A DNA stretch of 64,000 bases. Source: Brevundimonas denitrificans. Lineage in GTDB: Bacteria > Pseudomonadota > Alphaproteobacteria > Caulobacterales > Caulobacteraceae. Shown one piece after another: positions 1 to 9,023 of this stretch. The stretch spans positions 1 to 64,000 of the forward strand of contig NZ_BSOY01000001.1 of NCBI RefSeq assembly GCF_030160755.1. The letters are read 5' to 3'. The position numbers were made by a program, and so were the translations under genes. Below the pieces are notes generated by a model. That model ran no database searches. It saw only the letters and a list, made by a program, of their open reading frames with translations, and had not been told where the DNA came from. Each line of letters begins with the position of its first letter. Within the stretch, counting starts at the first letter, position 1.

Positions 1-1014
1 CACGACGATCACGGGCATGCTGCGCCCGACGCCCACGGTCACGACGACCACGGCCACGCTGCGCCTGCCGCGCACGGCCACGACGCCGGCCATGGGCATG
101 ACGATCACGGAAACGCCGCGCCGGTCGCAGCCGCCGCGGTCGCCGGCGCCGCCGCAGCCGCCGCAGCGAAGCCGCCCGTCTGGAGCGACTCCGGCGATGC
201 GCCTTTCGAGGACGTCGACGCGACCCCCGTCTATGCCCGCGGTTCCGGCAAGAAGCGCAAGTCAAAGGGCTCCAGCAGCGAGGGCATGGAGATCTTCAAG
301 ACGATCTTCTTCGCCCTGCTGATCGCCCTGGTGCTGCGCGTGGTGCTGTTCCAGCCGTTCACCATTCCGTCCGCCTCGATGGAGCCGAACCTCTACGAGG
401 GCGACTACATCGTCGTGTCGAAGTGGAGCTACGGCTATTCGAAACACTCGATCCCGTTCAGCCCGCCGGTCTTCAACGGCCGGATCATGCTGCCGGGCGT
501 CAGCCAGGAGCCCCGGCGCGGCGACATCGTCGTGTTCAAACTGCCGCGCGACAATGAGACGGACTACATCAAACGCCTGATCGGCCTGCCGGGCGACCGC
601 ATCCAGATGATCGACAATGTGCTGTTCATCAACGGCACGGCGGTGCGCGACGTCGAAATGAGCCGCCAGGATGTCCAGAACCTGTACGGGACCCAGCTGA
701 CCATCCAGCTGCGCGAGACCCTGCCGGAAGGCCGTCAGATCAACATCCAGGACTGGGGTCCCGGCAATATCTCGGACAACACTCCGGTGTTCGAGGTGCC
801 GGCCGGCCACTACTTCATGATCGGCGACAACCGCGACAACTCGCAGGACAGCCGCTACGACCAGTCGGCCGGCGTGGGCTATGTCCCGGCCGAGAACCTG
901 ATCGGCAAGGCCGAGATCATCCTGTTCTCCTGGTCGCCCGGCGCCTCGCTGTGGAACCCGGTCAGCTGGTTCTCGAAGATCCGTCCGAGCCGGTTCTTCA
1001 CCGTCCTCGACTGA
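1..1014 (+). CDS. lepB: Signal peptidase I with a His/Asp-rich N-terminal extension (5' end outside window)
   Basis: Cleaves signal peptides from exported proteins at the periplasmic face of the inner membrane. After an ATG at 286 comes one membrane segment, then the catalytic Ser in SASMEP (visible codon 126), the catalytic Lys in DYIKRLIGLPGD (codon 191) and box E GDNRDNSQDSR. The frame stays open from base 1 to 285, so 286 is probably internal. The upstream part encodes three copies of HDDHG(H/N)AAP (visible residues 1-9, 14-22, 33-41), then an Ala-rich linker and a basic stretch GKKRKSK just before the membrane segment. The extension would be cytoplasmic and is not part of usual LepB. The stop overlaps the rnc start (TGATG), which suggests coupled translation. 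Confidence 0.93.
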   Translation, partial: HDDHGHAAPDAHGHDDHGHAAPAAHGHDAGHGHDDHGNAAPVAAAAVAGAAAAAAAKPPVWSDSGDAPFEDVDATPVYARGSGKKRKSKGSSSEGMEIFKTIFFALLIALVLRVVLFQPFTIPSASMEPNLYEGDYIVVSKWSYGYSKHSIPFSPPVFNGRIMLPGVSQEPRRGDIVVFKLPRDNETDYIKRLIGLPGDRIQMIDNVLFINGTAVRDVEMSRQDVQNLYGTQLTIQLRETLPEGRQINIQDWGPGNISDNTPVFEVPAGHYFMIGDNRDNSQDSRYDQSAGVGYVPAENLIGKAEIILFSWSPGASLWNPVSWFSKIRPSRFFTVLD

Positions 1015-1730
1015 TGGCGGACCGACGGGCCGAGGCTGTTCAGGCGCTGCGGCGCCGCCTCGGCCACGACTTCCGGGATCCGGCGCTGCTGGATCTGGCG
1101 CTGACGCACGCCAGCGTCGGGGAGGGGGCCGAGCGCGACGCCCGCGGCCGGCCGTTCGCCGACAACCAGCGTCTGGAGTTCCTGGGCGACCGGGTTCTGG
1201 GCCTGCTGGTCGCCGACCGGCTGGTGCGCGACTTTCCCGACTCCAACGAGGGCGAGATGTCCTCGCGACTGCACGCCCTGGTCGACAAGGCCGCCTGCGC
1301 CCGTGTGGCCGAAGCCATGGGGGTGGGCGACGCCATGCGCCTGTCGCCGGGAGAGACCAAACAGGGCGGGCGCCGGCGCGAAGGCGTGCTGGGCGACGCC
1401 ATGGAAGCCTTGCTGGCGGCGGTCTGGCTGGACGGCGGCTTCGACGCGGTCCGGGCGGTGTTCGACCGGGCATGGGAGAACGAGCTGTCCGCCCCGCCGC
1501 AAAAATCGTTGGCCAACCCCAAATCGGCGCTGCAGGAATGGGCGCTGGGGCTCGGAAAACCCCTGCCGGCCTACCGGATCGTGGAACGGAAGGGGTCGGA
1601 CCACGCCCCCACTTTCACAGTGGAAGCCAGCGTGGCCGGATATCCGCCCTTGACCGCGCAAGGTCGTTCGCGTCAGGACGCGGAGAAAGCGGCCGCGATC
1701 GGCCTGCTGCAGCGTGAAGGCGTGATTTGA
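1014..1730 (+). CDS. rnc: Ribonuclease III
   Basis: Double-strand-specific endoribonuclease for rRNA precursors and structured mRNAs; 238 residues, normal for the family. The N-terminal nuclease domain has the signature NQRLEFLGDRVL and the metal-binding GDAMEALLAAVWLDGG. A C-terminal double-stranded RNA-binding domain runs from about residue 165 (NPKSALQEW) to the end (RSRQDAEKAAAIGLL). The ATG at 1014 overlaps the lepB stop and gives the standard length; the in-frame extension back to 951 lies inside lepB. The stop overlaps the era start by three bases, so lepB-rnc-era reads as one operon, the common alphaproteobacterial order. Confidence 0.97.
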   Translation: MADRRAEAVQALRRRLGHDFRDPALLDLALTHASVGEGAERDARGRPFADNQRLEFLGDRVLGLLVADRLVRDFPDSNEGEMSSRLHALVDKAACARVAEAMGVGDAMRLSPGETKQGGRRREGVLGDAMEALLAAVWLDGGFDAVRAVFDRAWENELSAPPQKSLANPKSALQEWALGLGKPLPAYRIVERKGSDHAPTFTVEASVAGYPPLTAQGRSRQDAEKAAAIGLLQREGVI

Positions 1731-2674
1731 CCGATACAGAAAACCAGCGGGCCGGCTTCGCCGCCATCATCGGCGCGCCCAATGCGGGCAAGTCCACGCT
1801 GGTCAACCGGCTGACCGGTACCAAGGTCTCGATCGTCACACAGAAGGTCCAGACCACGCGCTTCCCCGTGCGCGGCATCGCCATTGAGGGCAACGCCCAG
1901 ATCGTGCTGGTCGATACGCCCGGCATCTTCACGCCGCGGCGCCGGCTGGACCGCGCCATGGTCGCCTCGGCCTGGGGCGGGGCCTCGGACGCCGATGTGG
2001 TCGTGCATCTGATCGACGCCGCCTCGCACATCGCCGCCGAGGGCAAGGAAGGCCAGGCCGCAGACCGCCGCTCGGCCGAGGACACCGAGACCATCATCGC
2101 CAATCTGAAGGCCTCGGGGACCAAGGTCATCCTGGCCTTGAACAAGATCGACGGCATGCGCCGCGACACCCTGCTGGCCCTGTCCCAGAGGCTGTTCGAG
2201 ACCGGCGTCTATTCCGAGGTCTATATGATCTCGGCGCTCAGCGGCGACGGGGTCGACGACCTCAAGCAGCGATTGGCCCGGTCGATGCCCGAGGGCCACT
2301 GGCTCTATCCCGAGGATCAATCCGCCGACGTGCCGATGCGGGTGCTGGCGGCCGAGATCACGCGCGAGAAGGTCTATCTGCGCGTCCATGAGGAACTGCC
2401 CTATTCGGCGGCGGTGGAGACCACGGCCTTCGAGGACAAGGCCGACGGCTCGGCCCGGATCGAACAGATCATCTATGTCGAACGCGAGAGCCAGCGGCCG
2501 ATCGTGCTGGGCAAGGGCGGCCAGACCCTGAAATGGATCGGCCAGAAGTCGCGCGAGGAACTGACCGAACTGCTCGACCGCCCCGTGCATCTGTTCATCA
2601 CGGTCAAGGTCGACCCGAAATGGCAGGACTCCAGAGCCCTTTACGCCCAGTTCGGGCTGGATTTCGACGTCTAG
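1727..2674 (+). CDS. era: GTPase Era
   Basis: Ribosome-assembly GTPase that binds the 3' end of 16S rRNA. The N-terminal GTPase domain shows G1 GAPNAGKST, switch residues QTTR, G3 DTPGIF and G4 NKID. The C-terminal KH domain contains VLGKGGQTLKWIGQKSREEL. Length is 315 residues, within the family range. The start is a TTG overlapping the rnc stop; no ATG lies between it and the P-loop, and the P-loop begins about 15 residues in, as expected. In many relatives recO follows directly, but here it lies 7.3 kb further on. Confidence 0.97.
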   Translation: MTDTENQRAGFAAIIGAPNAGKSTLVNRLTGTKVSIVTQKVQTTRFPVRGIAIEGNAQIVLVDTPGIFTPRRRLDRAMVASAWGGASDADVVVHLIDAASHIAAEGKEGQAADRRSAEDTETIIANLKASGTKVILALNKIDGMRRDTLLALSQRLFETGVYSEVYMISALSGDGVDDLKQRLARSMPEGHWLYPEDQSADVPMRVLAAEITREKVYLRVHEELPYSAAVETTAFEDKADGSARIEQIIYVERESQRPIVLGKGGQTLKWIGQKSREELTELLDRPVHLFITVKVDPKWQDSRALYAQFGLDFDV

Positions 2675-2678
2675 ACCC

Positions 2679-3908
2679 TTGTTCCACGTTCCCAGACAAT
2701 CCGGGGGGCATCCCCGGCTGGCGATGGCGATCATCGCCGTGTTGCTCGTCCTGGTCGCCGGGCTGGTCGCTTGGGCGACTGTTCGACCCGCCCCCACAGC
2801 GCCAGGGCCTGAGCCCCTGCCGCCGCGGCCTCCGGTCGTCGTGGTCGAGGCCCTGCCGCAACTGACGGAACAGCTGACCCGCTGGGGCGGCTCGGGCCAG
2901 TTCACCGGCGGCGTGCTGGTCGCGCGGGGCGACGAGGTGCTGTTCCGGCAGGTCCACGGCTTCGCGAACCGGAGCTTGGGGACTCCGCTGCAACTGAATT
3001 CCCGCTTCCGCCTGGCATCTGTCAGCAAACAGTTCACCGCCGCCGCCATTCTGAGGCTGCAGGACGAGGGCGTGCTGTCCGTCGATGATCCGCTGTGCAA
3101 ATGGATCGAGCCGTGCCCGCCGGCCTGGGCGCCGATCCGGCTGCATCACCTGCTCGGCCACAGCTCCGGAATTCCGGATCTGATGGCGCGACCCGCCTGG
3201 GGCATCCGTCGCGTGACGCCAGCATCCATGGAAGAACTAACTGCAGAATCCACGCAGTATGGCCTTCAGTTCCCACCCGGATCGAAGGTGCGCTACAACA
3301 ACGCCGCCTATAATCTGCTGGGCGCCGTGGTCGAGAAGGCCAGCGGGGCGCCCCTGCATGACTATCTGAAAACCGCCTTCTTCGCGCCGCTCGGCATGGC
3401 CGACACCGGGTATGACGACGGCGCGTCGGAGGTGGTCATGGGCTACGCCAACCTCGGCGGAGGCGGCCCCTCCGAGCAGCCCGACGCCAACGTCAGCATC
3501 ATCGTCGGGGCAGGGGCGCTGTACTCGACGCTCGACGACCTGCTGGTCTGGCAGCGCGCCCTGCATGGCGGTCGCCTCCTGAGCCCGCGCAGCTACGCAA
3601 TGATGATCGCCGACCATGCGCCGGCGGACACGCCCGACGAACGCGGCCGCCCACGTCGCGGCTGGGGCTTCGGCGTCTTCGCCAACAGCATCGGCCAGCG
3701 CGTCTCGCCGGCCTTCCTTGATCGCCAGATCTTCCACACCGGGAGCTGGTCGGGGTTCCGCAACCTGATGAGCTATCAGCCGGACGGGGACGTCACCGTG
3801 ATCGTCCTGTCCAATAATTTTCACCAGCGCGACGCGGTTTTCCTGCTGTCCCAGCAGGGCATGGCCGAGGCGCTGGGCCGGCCGTTTCCGACGACGATGA
3901 CGCGCTGA
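2679..3908 (+). CDS. Serine hydrolase of the beta-lactamase / D-alanyl-D-alanine carboxypeptidase family
   Basis: A class C beta-lactamase-fold serine hydrolase, probably an esterase or peptidase in the periplasm; the substrate cannot be told. It has an N-terminal hydrophobic segment (AIIAVLLVLVAGLVAWA), a Pro-rich linker, the nucleophile motif SVSK (Ser about residue 114), a tyrosine motif RYNNAAYN and a C-terminal HTG motif in HTGSWSGF. The TTG at 2679 is four bases after era; an ATG at 2724 would shorten the protein by 15 residues and keep the membrane segment. Length is 409 residues from the TTG. It is probably not a true beta-lactamase, because such serine hydrolases are widespread with other roles. 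Confidence 0.85.
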   Translation: MFHVPRQSGGHPRLAMAIIAVLLVLVAGLVAWATVRPAPTAPGPEPLPPRPPVVVVEALPQLTEQLTRWGGSGQFTGGVLVARGDEVLFRQVHGFANRSLGTPLQLNSRFRLASVSKQFTAAAILRLQDEGVLSVDDPLCKWIEPCPPAWAPIRLHHLLGHSSGIPDLMARPAWGIRRVTPASMEELTAESTQYGLQFPPGSKVRYNNAAYNLLGAVVEKASGAPLHDYLKTAFFAPLGMADTGYDDGASEVVMGYANLGGGGPSEQPDANVSIIVGAGALYSTLDDLLVWQRALHGGRLLSPRSYAMMIADHAPADTPDERGRPRRGWGFGVFANSIGQRVSPAFLDRQIFHTGSWSGFRNLMSYQPDGDVTVIVLSNNFHQRDAVFLLSQQGMAEALGRPFPTTMTR

Positions 3909-3912
3909 CGGG

Positions 3913-5436
<1,524 letters not shown>

Positions 5437-5492
5437 CTAGGCGCCCGGGCCCGCCACGGCCAGCCCGGAAGACTGCGTAGCCCGGCGCGGCC

Positions 5493-6155
5493 TCAGGCCT
5501 CGCGGGCCCATCGCGCGCGGCGCGCCCGTTCGGCCTCGCCGGGTTCGACCTCGCCGAAGGATCCTGTCGGCGGCGGGAGGGCAGTCCTCCGCCAGGTGTG
5601 GGCCGCCACCCCCGATGCGGACTGCCGCGTCCGCGTCAGCGACCAGGCGCCGGGGTGGGCGCCGTCGTCGAACAGCCGTTTGCCCGCGCCGAGGATCACC
5701 GGGAAGGTCAGCAGGGTCAGCTGGTCGATCAGATCGTGGGCCAGCAGGGTGTGGATGACCTCGCTCGATCCCTGGATCAGCAGGTCGCGGCCCTCGGTCG
5801 CCTTCAATGCGCGCACCGCTTCCGCGAGGTCGCCTTCCAGCCGATGGCTGTGGGCCCAGGTCATCGGCGTGTCCGGCCCGGCCGCGACGTATTTGTTGAT
5901 GGTGTTGAACGTCCGACCGAGACCCTCGTCCATGTGCGGCCAGTAGGCGGCGAAGATCTCGTAGGTCCGGCGGCCCAGCAGCAGATCGTAATCCTCACCC
6001 ATGGCCTCGCCCATCAGCCCGCCTGAGGCCTCGTCGAAATGGGGCCAGACCCAGCCTCCAAATCTGAAGCCGCCGGTCGTGTCCTCATCGGGCCCGCCGG
6101 GCGCCTGCATGACGCCGTCGAGGCTGACGAAGCTCGCGGTTCTGATCGTGCGCAT
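5493..6155 (-). CDS. Dihydrofolate reductase-like protein (RibD C-terminal domain family)
   Basis: Belongs to the RibD_C / YyaP-YwjB reductase-like group and not to true FolA, which sits separately at 26968. Visible family features are the start TASFVSLDGVMQAPGG, DLLLGRRTYEIFAAYWP, LLIQGSSEVIHTLL and FPVILGAGKRLF. The last 35 residues are charged and probably disordered. Length is 220 residues. It is the last gene of a minus-strand cluster running from the ArsR gene at 8907, five bases after the SRPBCC gene. Cytoplasmic NADPH-dependent reductase is the usual inference; the substrate is unknown. Confidence 0.85.
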   Translation of the reverse strand: MRTIRTASFVSLDGVMQAPGGPDEDTTGGFRFGGWVWPHFDEASGGLMGEAMGEDYDLLLGRRTYEIFAAYWPHMDEGLGRTFNTINKYVAAGPDTPMTWAHSHRLEGDLAEAVRALKATEGRDLLIQGSSEVIHTLLAHDLIDQLTLLTFPVILGAGKRLFDDGAHPGAWSLTRTRQSASGVAAHTWRRTALPPPTGSFGEVEPGEAERARRARWAREA

Positions 6156-6160
6156 GGTTC

Positions 6161-6652
6161 CTACTCCTGGCCTCCGGTCACGGCGCGGACGTGGGCCTCG
6201 AGCTTGTCGAGGCTGCCGTTCCAGCCGGCTTCCATGCCGCTGAACGGGCCGAGAGCGTCGGCGCCGGCGGTGATCGCCCTGACCTCAAGCCGCAAGATCG
6301 TCCGGCCATCTACCTCGTCAAGGAAAACGGTCTGTTCGACCTCGAACCAGGTCGAGCCGTCGGCGCAGTTGACCCAGGTCCGCATCACCAGCCGCTCGGG
6401 CTCGTCGAGGGCGATGAATCGGCCGTCGAAGGGGTGATCGCTTCCGTCCGGCGCCCGCATCACCACGTGGATGGAACCGCCCGGCCGCACCTCCATCTCG
6501 GCGACCGGGGTCGTAAAATGCTCGGGAGCCCACCAGACCGCGACATGGGCGGGATCGGTCCACATCTTCCATACCAGCGCCCGCGGCGCCTCGAACTCGC
6601 GTCGGATCGACAGGCGGGTGAGATGGTCGGGGATGGCGACGTCGATGGTCAT
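6161..6652 (-). CDS. SRPBCC (AHSA1-like) domain protein, copy 1
   Basis: START/Bet v1-fold ligand-binding protein of the activator-of-Hsp90 (AHSA1) group, 163 residues. It starts with the domain motif IRREFEAPRALVWKMWTDP, followed by VAVWWAPEHFTTP and ends in GWNGSLDKLEAHV. Its ATG overlaps the stop of the DoxX-like gene by four bases (ATGA), which fixes the start; the longer open frame upstream runs inside that gene. Two further SRPBCC genes stand in the same cluster. Such proteins bind hydrophobic ligands, but none is identifiable here. Confidence 0.88.
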   Translation of the reverse strand: MTIDVAIPDHLTRLSIRREFEAPRALVWKMWTDPAHVAVWWAPEHFTTPVAEMEVRPGGSIHVVMRAPDGSDHPFDGRFIALDEPERLVMRTWVNCADGSTWFEVEQTVFLDEVDGRTILRLEVRAITAGADALGPFSGMEAGWNGSLDKLEAHVRAVTGGQE

Positions 6653-7047
6653 GCGGCGGCCCTCCGGAACGGGAAGATCGCGCGCAGCGAGGCGTCCCTC
6701 AGCCACAGCCCGCCCCACATGAACAGACCGAGGTAGACGCCGAACAGGGTGTGGCTGAACAGCGGGTTCTCGACCCGCAGATTCGCGGCGATGGCCCCGC
6801 CCAGCAGGCCGGTCATCAGCACCGCGCCGAGCAGGCTGGTGCGGGGGATGCCGTAGAGGATCACACAGGCCAGCTCGATCAACCCGATCAGCATCAGGTA
6901 TTTCGCCGGCCAGCCGAGCGGGGTCATATTCTGCTCGGCGACCATGTCCGCCATGAGGAATTTCGGGGCGATCGAGGCGGCGAGCATGAACAGGACGAAC
7001 AGCCCGCTCAGCACCCGCCCCGTCCAGACGGAGGGCGAGGCCTTCAC
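6649..7047 (-). CDS. DoxX-like small integral membrane protein
   Basis: A 132-residue protein with four predicted membrane segments (about residues 10-28, 48-66, 72-90 and 99-117), resembling the DoxX/DoxX-like family of inner membrane proteins. The loop MTPLGWPAKYLMLIGLIEL is typical of the DoxX_2-type subgroup often found with SRPBCC and VOC genes. It overlaps both neighbours by four bases, so it belongs to one transcription unit with them. The function of the family is poorly defined. Confidence 0.8.
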   Translation of the reverse strand: MKASPSVWTGRVLSGLFVLFMLAASIAPKFLMADMVAEQNMTPLGWPAKYLMLIGLIELACVILYGIPRTSLLGAVLMTGLLGGAIAANLRVENPLFSHTLFGVYLGLFMWGGLWLRDASLRAIFPFRRAAA

Positions 7048-7484
7048 TGGCCCGTCTCACAGGGAGCGGCGGGCATGGTGTTGACCATCCACGGCACGCC
7101 GAATTTGTCGATCAGCCCGCCAAACCCGGGCGACCAGAAGGTCTCCGAGAAGGGCATGGTCGGCTGCCCGCCCTCGACCAGGGCGTCGTACCAGCGCCGG
7201 GCCTGGGCCGCATCGTCAGTGTGCAGGGTGACGTCGAACCCGTTCTTGAGCTGGTCCAGGGGCGGGGCGTACTCGGGCGGAGAGTCGGAGCCCATCAGCG
7301 CCTGGTCGCCGACCTGCAGCCAGCAATGCATCAGCCAGTCCTTGTACTCAGGACCGATGGGCATTTCGGGCGGGGCGTCGCCATAGGGCATGGCTGCGGT
7401 GATCCTGCCGCCCAGAACCCGGGCGTAGAACTCAAAGGCTTCCCGGCATTCACCCCGGAAGCTGAGGCTGGTCACGATCTTCAT
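7044..7484 (-). CDS. VOC family protein (PhnB-like)
   Basis: Vicinal-oxygen-chelate fold protein of the PhnB/3-demethylubiquinone-methyltransferase-like group, 146 residues. The signature start is LSFRGECREAFEFYARVLGG, followed by the PYGDAPPEMP block and the C-terminal GGLIDKFGVPWMVN. PhnB-like proteins are usually annotated glyoxalase/bleomycin-resistance-like without a proven substrate. It lies between an SRPBCC gene (78 bases upstream) and the DoxX-like gene (4-base overlap) in the ArsR-led cluster. Confidence 0.88.
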   Translation of the reverse strand: MKIVTSLSFRGECREAFEFYARVLGGRITAAMPYGDAPPEMPIGPEYKDWLMHCWLQVGDQALMGSDSPPEYAPPLDQLKNGFDVTLHTDDAAQARRWYDALVEGGQPTMPFSETFWSPGFGGLIDKFGVPWMVNTMPAAPCETGQ

Positions 7485-7562
7485 GGACTTCGCTCCTATG
7501 AGCCGGTTGATCCCAACGCGTGACGCCGCGGCGTCTCTACTGATGCATCCGACGGGCGGTCC

Positions 7563-8042
7563 TCAGGATGCGCCGCCCGCCGCCAGAAAGGCCTCCAGCC
7601 GGTCGAAGGTGCTGGTCCAGCCGTGTTTGTGTCCGGTCAGGCTCTGTTCCGACTTCAGCCCCTCGTGGGTGAAGTCCATCAGGGTGCCGCCGCCCGGCGC
7701 GTCGCTGAGCTGGACGGTCACCAGGGTGTCCACCGGCGGCCCGTCCTCATGCGACTCGTCCCATTTGAAGGTGAAGACCAGCCGCTCCTCGGGGACGATC
7801 TGGCGATAGACCCCGCCCTGCCAGAGGTCCTGTCCGGTGTCGGGGGAGCGCAGACAGGCGCGCCACGCGCCGCCGACCCGCAGATCCTGGGTGGCGCTGA
7901 CCGCCGGCCATTCGACCGGCCCCAGCCACAGCACCATGACCTCGGGGTTGGTCCACGCCCTCCACACCAGCGGCCGCGGCGCATCGAAATGACGCTGCAT
8001 CTGCAGGGTGGGGCGGGTGGCGATACGGTCGACGACGGTCAT
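7563..8042 (-). CDS. SRPBCC (AHSA1-like) domain protein, copy 2
   Basis: A 159-residue START-fold protein. The domain opens with MQRHFDAPRPLVWRAWTNP and VMVLWLGPVEWP, and ends with GHKHGWTSTFDRLEAFLA, the helix that closes the ligand cavity. It lies 30 bases downstream of copy 3 and is aligned with it along its length but is clearly diverged, so the copies are old. The ligand is unknown. Confidence 0.88.
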   Translation of the reverse strand: MTVVDRIATRPTLQMQRHFDAPRPLVWRAWTNPEVMVLWLGPVEWPAVSATQDLRVGGAWRACLRSPDTGQDLWQGGVYRQIVPEERLVFTFKWDESHEDGPPVDTLVTVQLSDAPGGGTLMDFTHEGLKSEQSLTGHKHGWTSTFDRLEAFLAAGGAS

Positions 8043-8072
8043 CGGGCGGGCTCTTCAGCGGGGCCGGGGGGG

Positions 8073-8576
8073 TCAGAGGGTCTTCAGCAGTTCGGCCAGC
8101 TGATCGGCGCAGGTCCCCCAGCCTTCGTGGAAGCCCATCGCCTCGTGCTGCTTCATCGTCTCGGCGTTCCAGTGCCGCGCCGTGGCGACATATTCGGTCT
8201 TGCCGTCCGCCATGGGGGTCAGCTCCACGGCGGCGACCATGAAGGGCTGGCCCGCCGGCTCCCAGGCCGGGGTAAGGGCGTCCGTCGTGATCCAGCGACG
8301 GTTCGGAACGGCTTCGAGGAAGACGCCGCTGTTGGGAAAGCGTTCGCCGTCGGGGCCGTGCATGACGAAGTTGAACACGCCGCCGGGGCGCGGATCGACC
8401 TGCACGTCCGAGATCGTCCACGGCCTGGGGGCGAACCACTGCTGCAGCAGTTCCGGCGTCATCCACGCCTTCCAGATCTGCTCCGGCGGGGCGTCCAGCA
8501 CGCGGCGCAGGACCAGGGCGTGCTGATGGGCGACGCCATCGGTGTTGCAGGGGTTGGTTTCAATGTCCTGGGCCAC
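8073..8576 (-). CDS. SRPBCC (AHSA1-like) domain protein, copy 3
   Basis: A 167-residue START-fold protein with the motif LRRVLDAPPEQIWKAWMTP, LLQQWFAPRPW and the closing helix GFHEGWGTCADQLAELLKTL. The first codons overlap the end of the ArsR gene by 17 bases, so the two are translationally linked. An ArsR gene followed by an AHSA1-type gene is a widespread pair in alphaproteobacteria, where the regulator is thought to control its SRPBCC partner. Confidence 0.9.
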   Translation of the reverse strand: MAQDIETNPCNTDGVAHQHALVLRRVLDAPPEQIWKAWMTPELLQQWFAPRPWTISDVQVDPRPGGVFNFVMHGPDGERFPNSGVFLEAVPNRRWITTDALTPAWEPAGQPFMVAAVELTPMADGKTEYVATARHWNAETMKQHEAMGFHEGWGTCADQLAELLKTL

Positions 8577-8907
8577 GGGGGTCTCCCTTCTGGATCTTCT
8601 TCAAATAGGCGTCGAGCCGGTCGAAGCTGGCGTCCCAGTAGCGGCGGTAGTGTTCCAGCCACTCGGCGATGCCCTTCATGCCCATCGGTTCGAGTCGGGC
8701 AGGGCGCCATTGCGCCTCGCGGCCGCGGCTGATCAGTCCGGCCTTCTCCAGCACCTTCAGATGTTTCGACACGGCGGGCAGGCTCATGTCGAACGGGGCG
8801 GCCAGATCGTTGACGCTGGCCTCGCCCTCGCACAGCCGCGCCAGGATGGCCCGACGGGTCGGGTCGGCCAGGGCGGCGAATTTGGCGGAGAGGGGGTCGG
8901 TCTGCAT
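8560..8907 (-). CDS. ArsR-family winged-helix transcriptional regulator
   Basis: A small DNA-binding repressor of 115 residues with the typical start FAALADPTRRAILARLCEGE, a recognition helix in DMSLPAVSKHLKVLEKAGLI and a wing region. The metal-binding ELCVC motif of ArsR/SmtB metal sensors is absent: only one Cys (RLCEGE) is near that site, so metal sensing is unlikely. The ATG at 8907 is preferred over 8949 because homologues begin about eight residues before ALADPTRR. First gene of the cluster down to 5493, and divergent from the tandem NTF2 gene, so it probably controls the shared 116-base intergenic region. Confidence 0.92.
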   Translation of the reverse strand: MQTDPLSAKFAALADPTRRAILARLCEGEASVNDLAAPFDMSLPAVSKHLKVLEKAGLISRGREAQWRPARLEPMGMKGIAEWLEHYRRYWDASFDRLDAYLKKIQKGDPRGPGH

Positions 8908-8924
8908 GGGATGAGCTTTGTGTG

Positions 8925-8975
8925 TAACTGACAGGTTAAATGCATCCACCTGTCGCTGCTGTCAACCGTTCGGTT
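8925..8975. promoter_or_regulatory. Candidate ArsR operator pair in the divergent intergenic region
   Basis: Two similar dyads of the form AAC-N6-GTT lie between the ArsR gene and the NTF2-like gene. One is TAACTGACAGGTTA at 8925-8938. The other, AACCGTTCGGTT at 8964-8975, has five-base arms AACCG/CGGTT. Both are followed by AA and their starts are 38 bases apart, close to four helical turns. This spacing in a divergent promoter next to a winged-helix gene suggests autoregulation. It is an inference from symmetry only. Confidence 0.4.
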
Positions 8976-9023
8976 AAATATTGGGCGGACAGGTAAGCAG
9001 GGAGGACTGTTCCGGAGCACGCC

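Noticed and set aside
17-322. Pro/Thr/Arg-rich open frame at the left edge
   Set aside because: Out of frame with lepB, whose upstream frame encodes the His/Asp repeats continuously. Overlaps it completely and has no homology.
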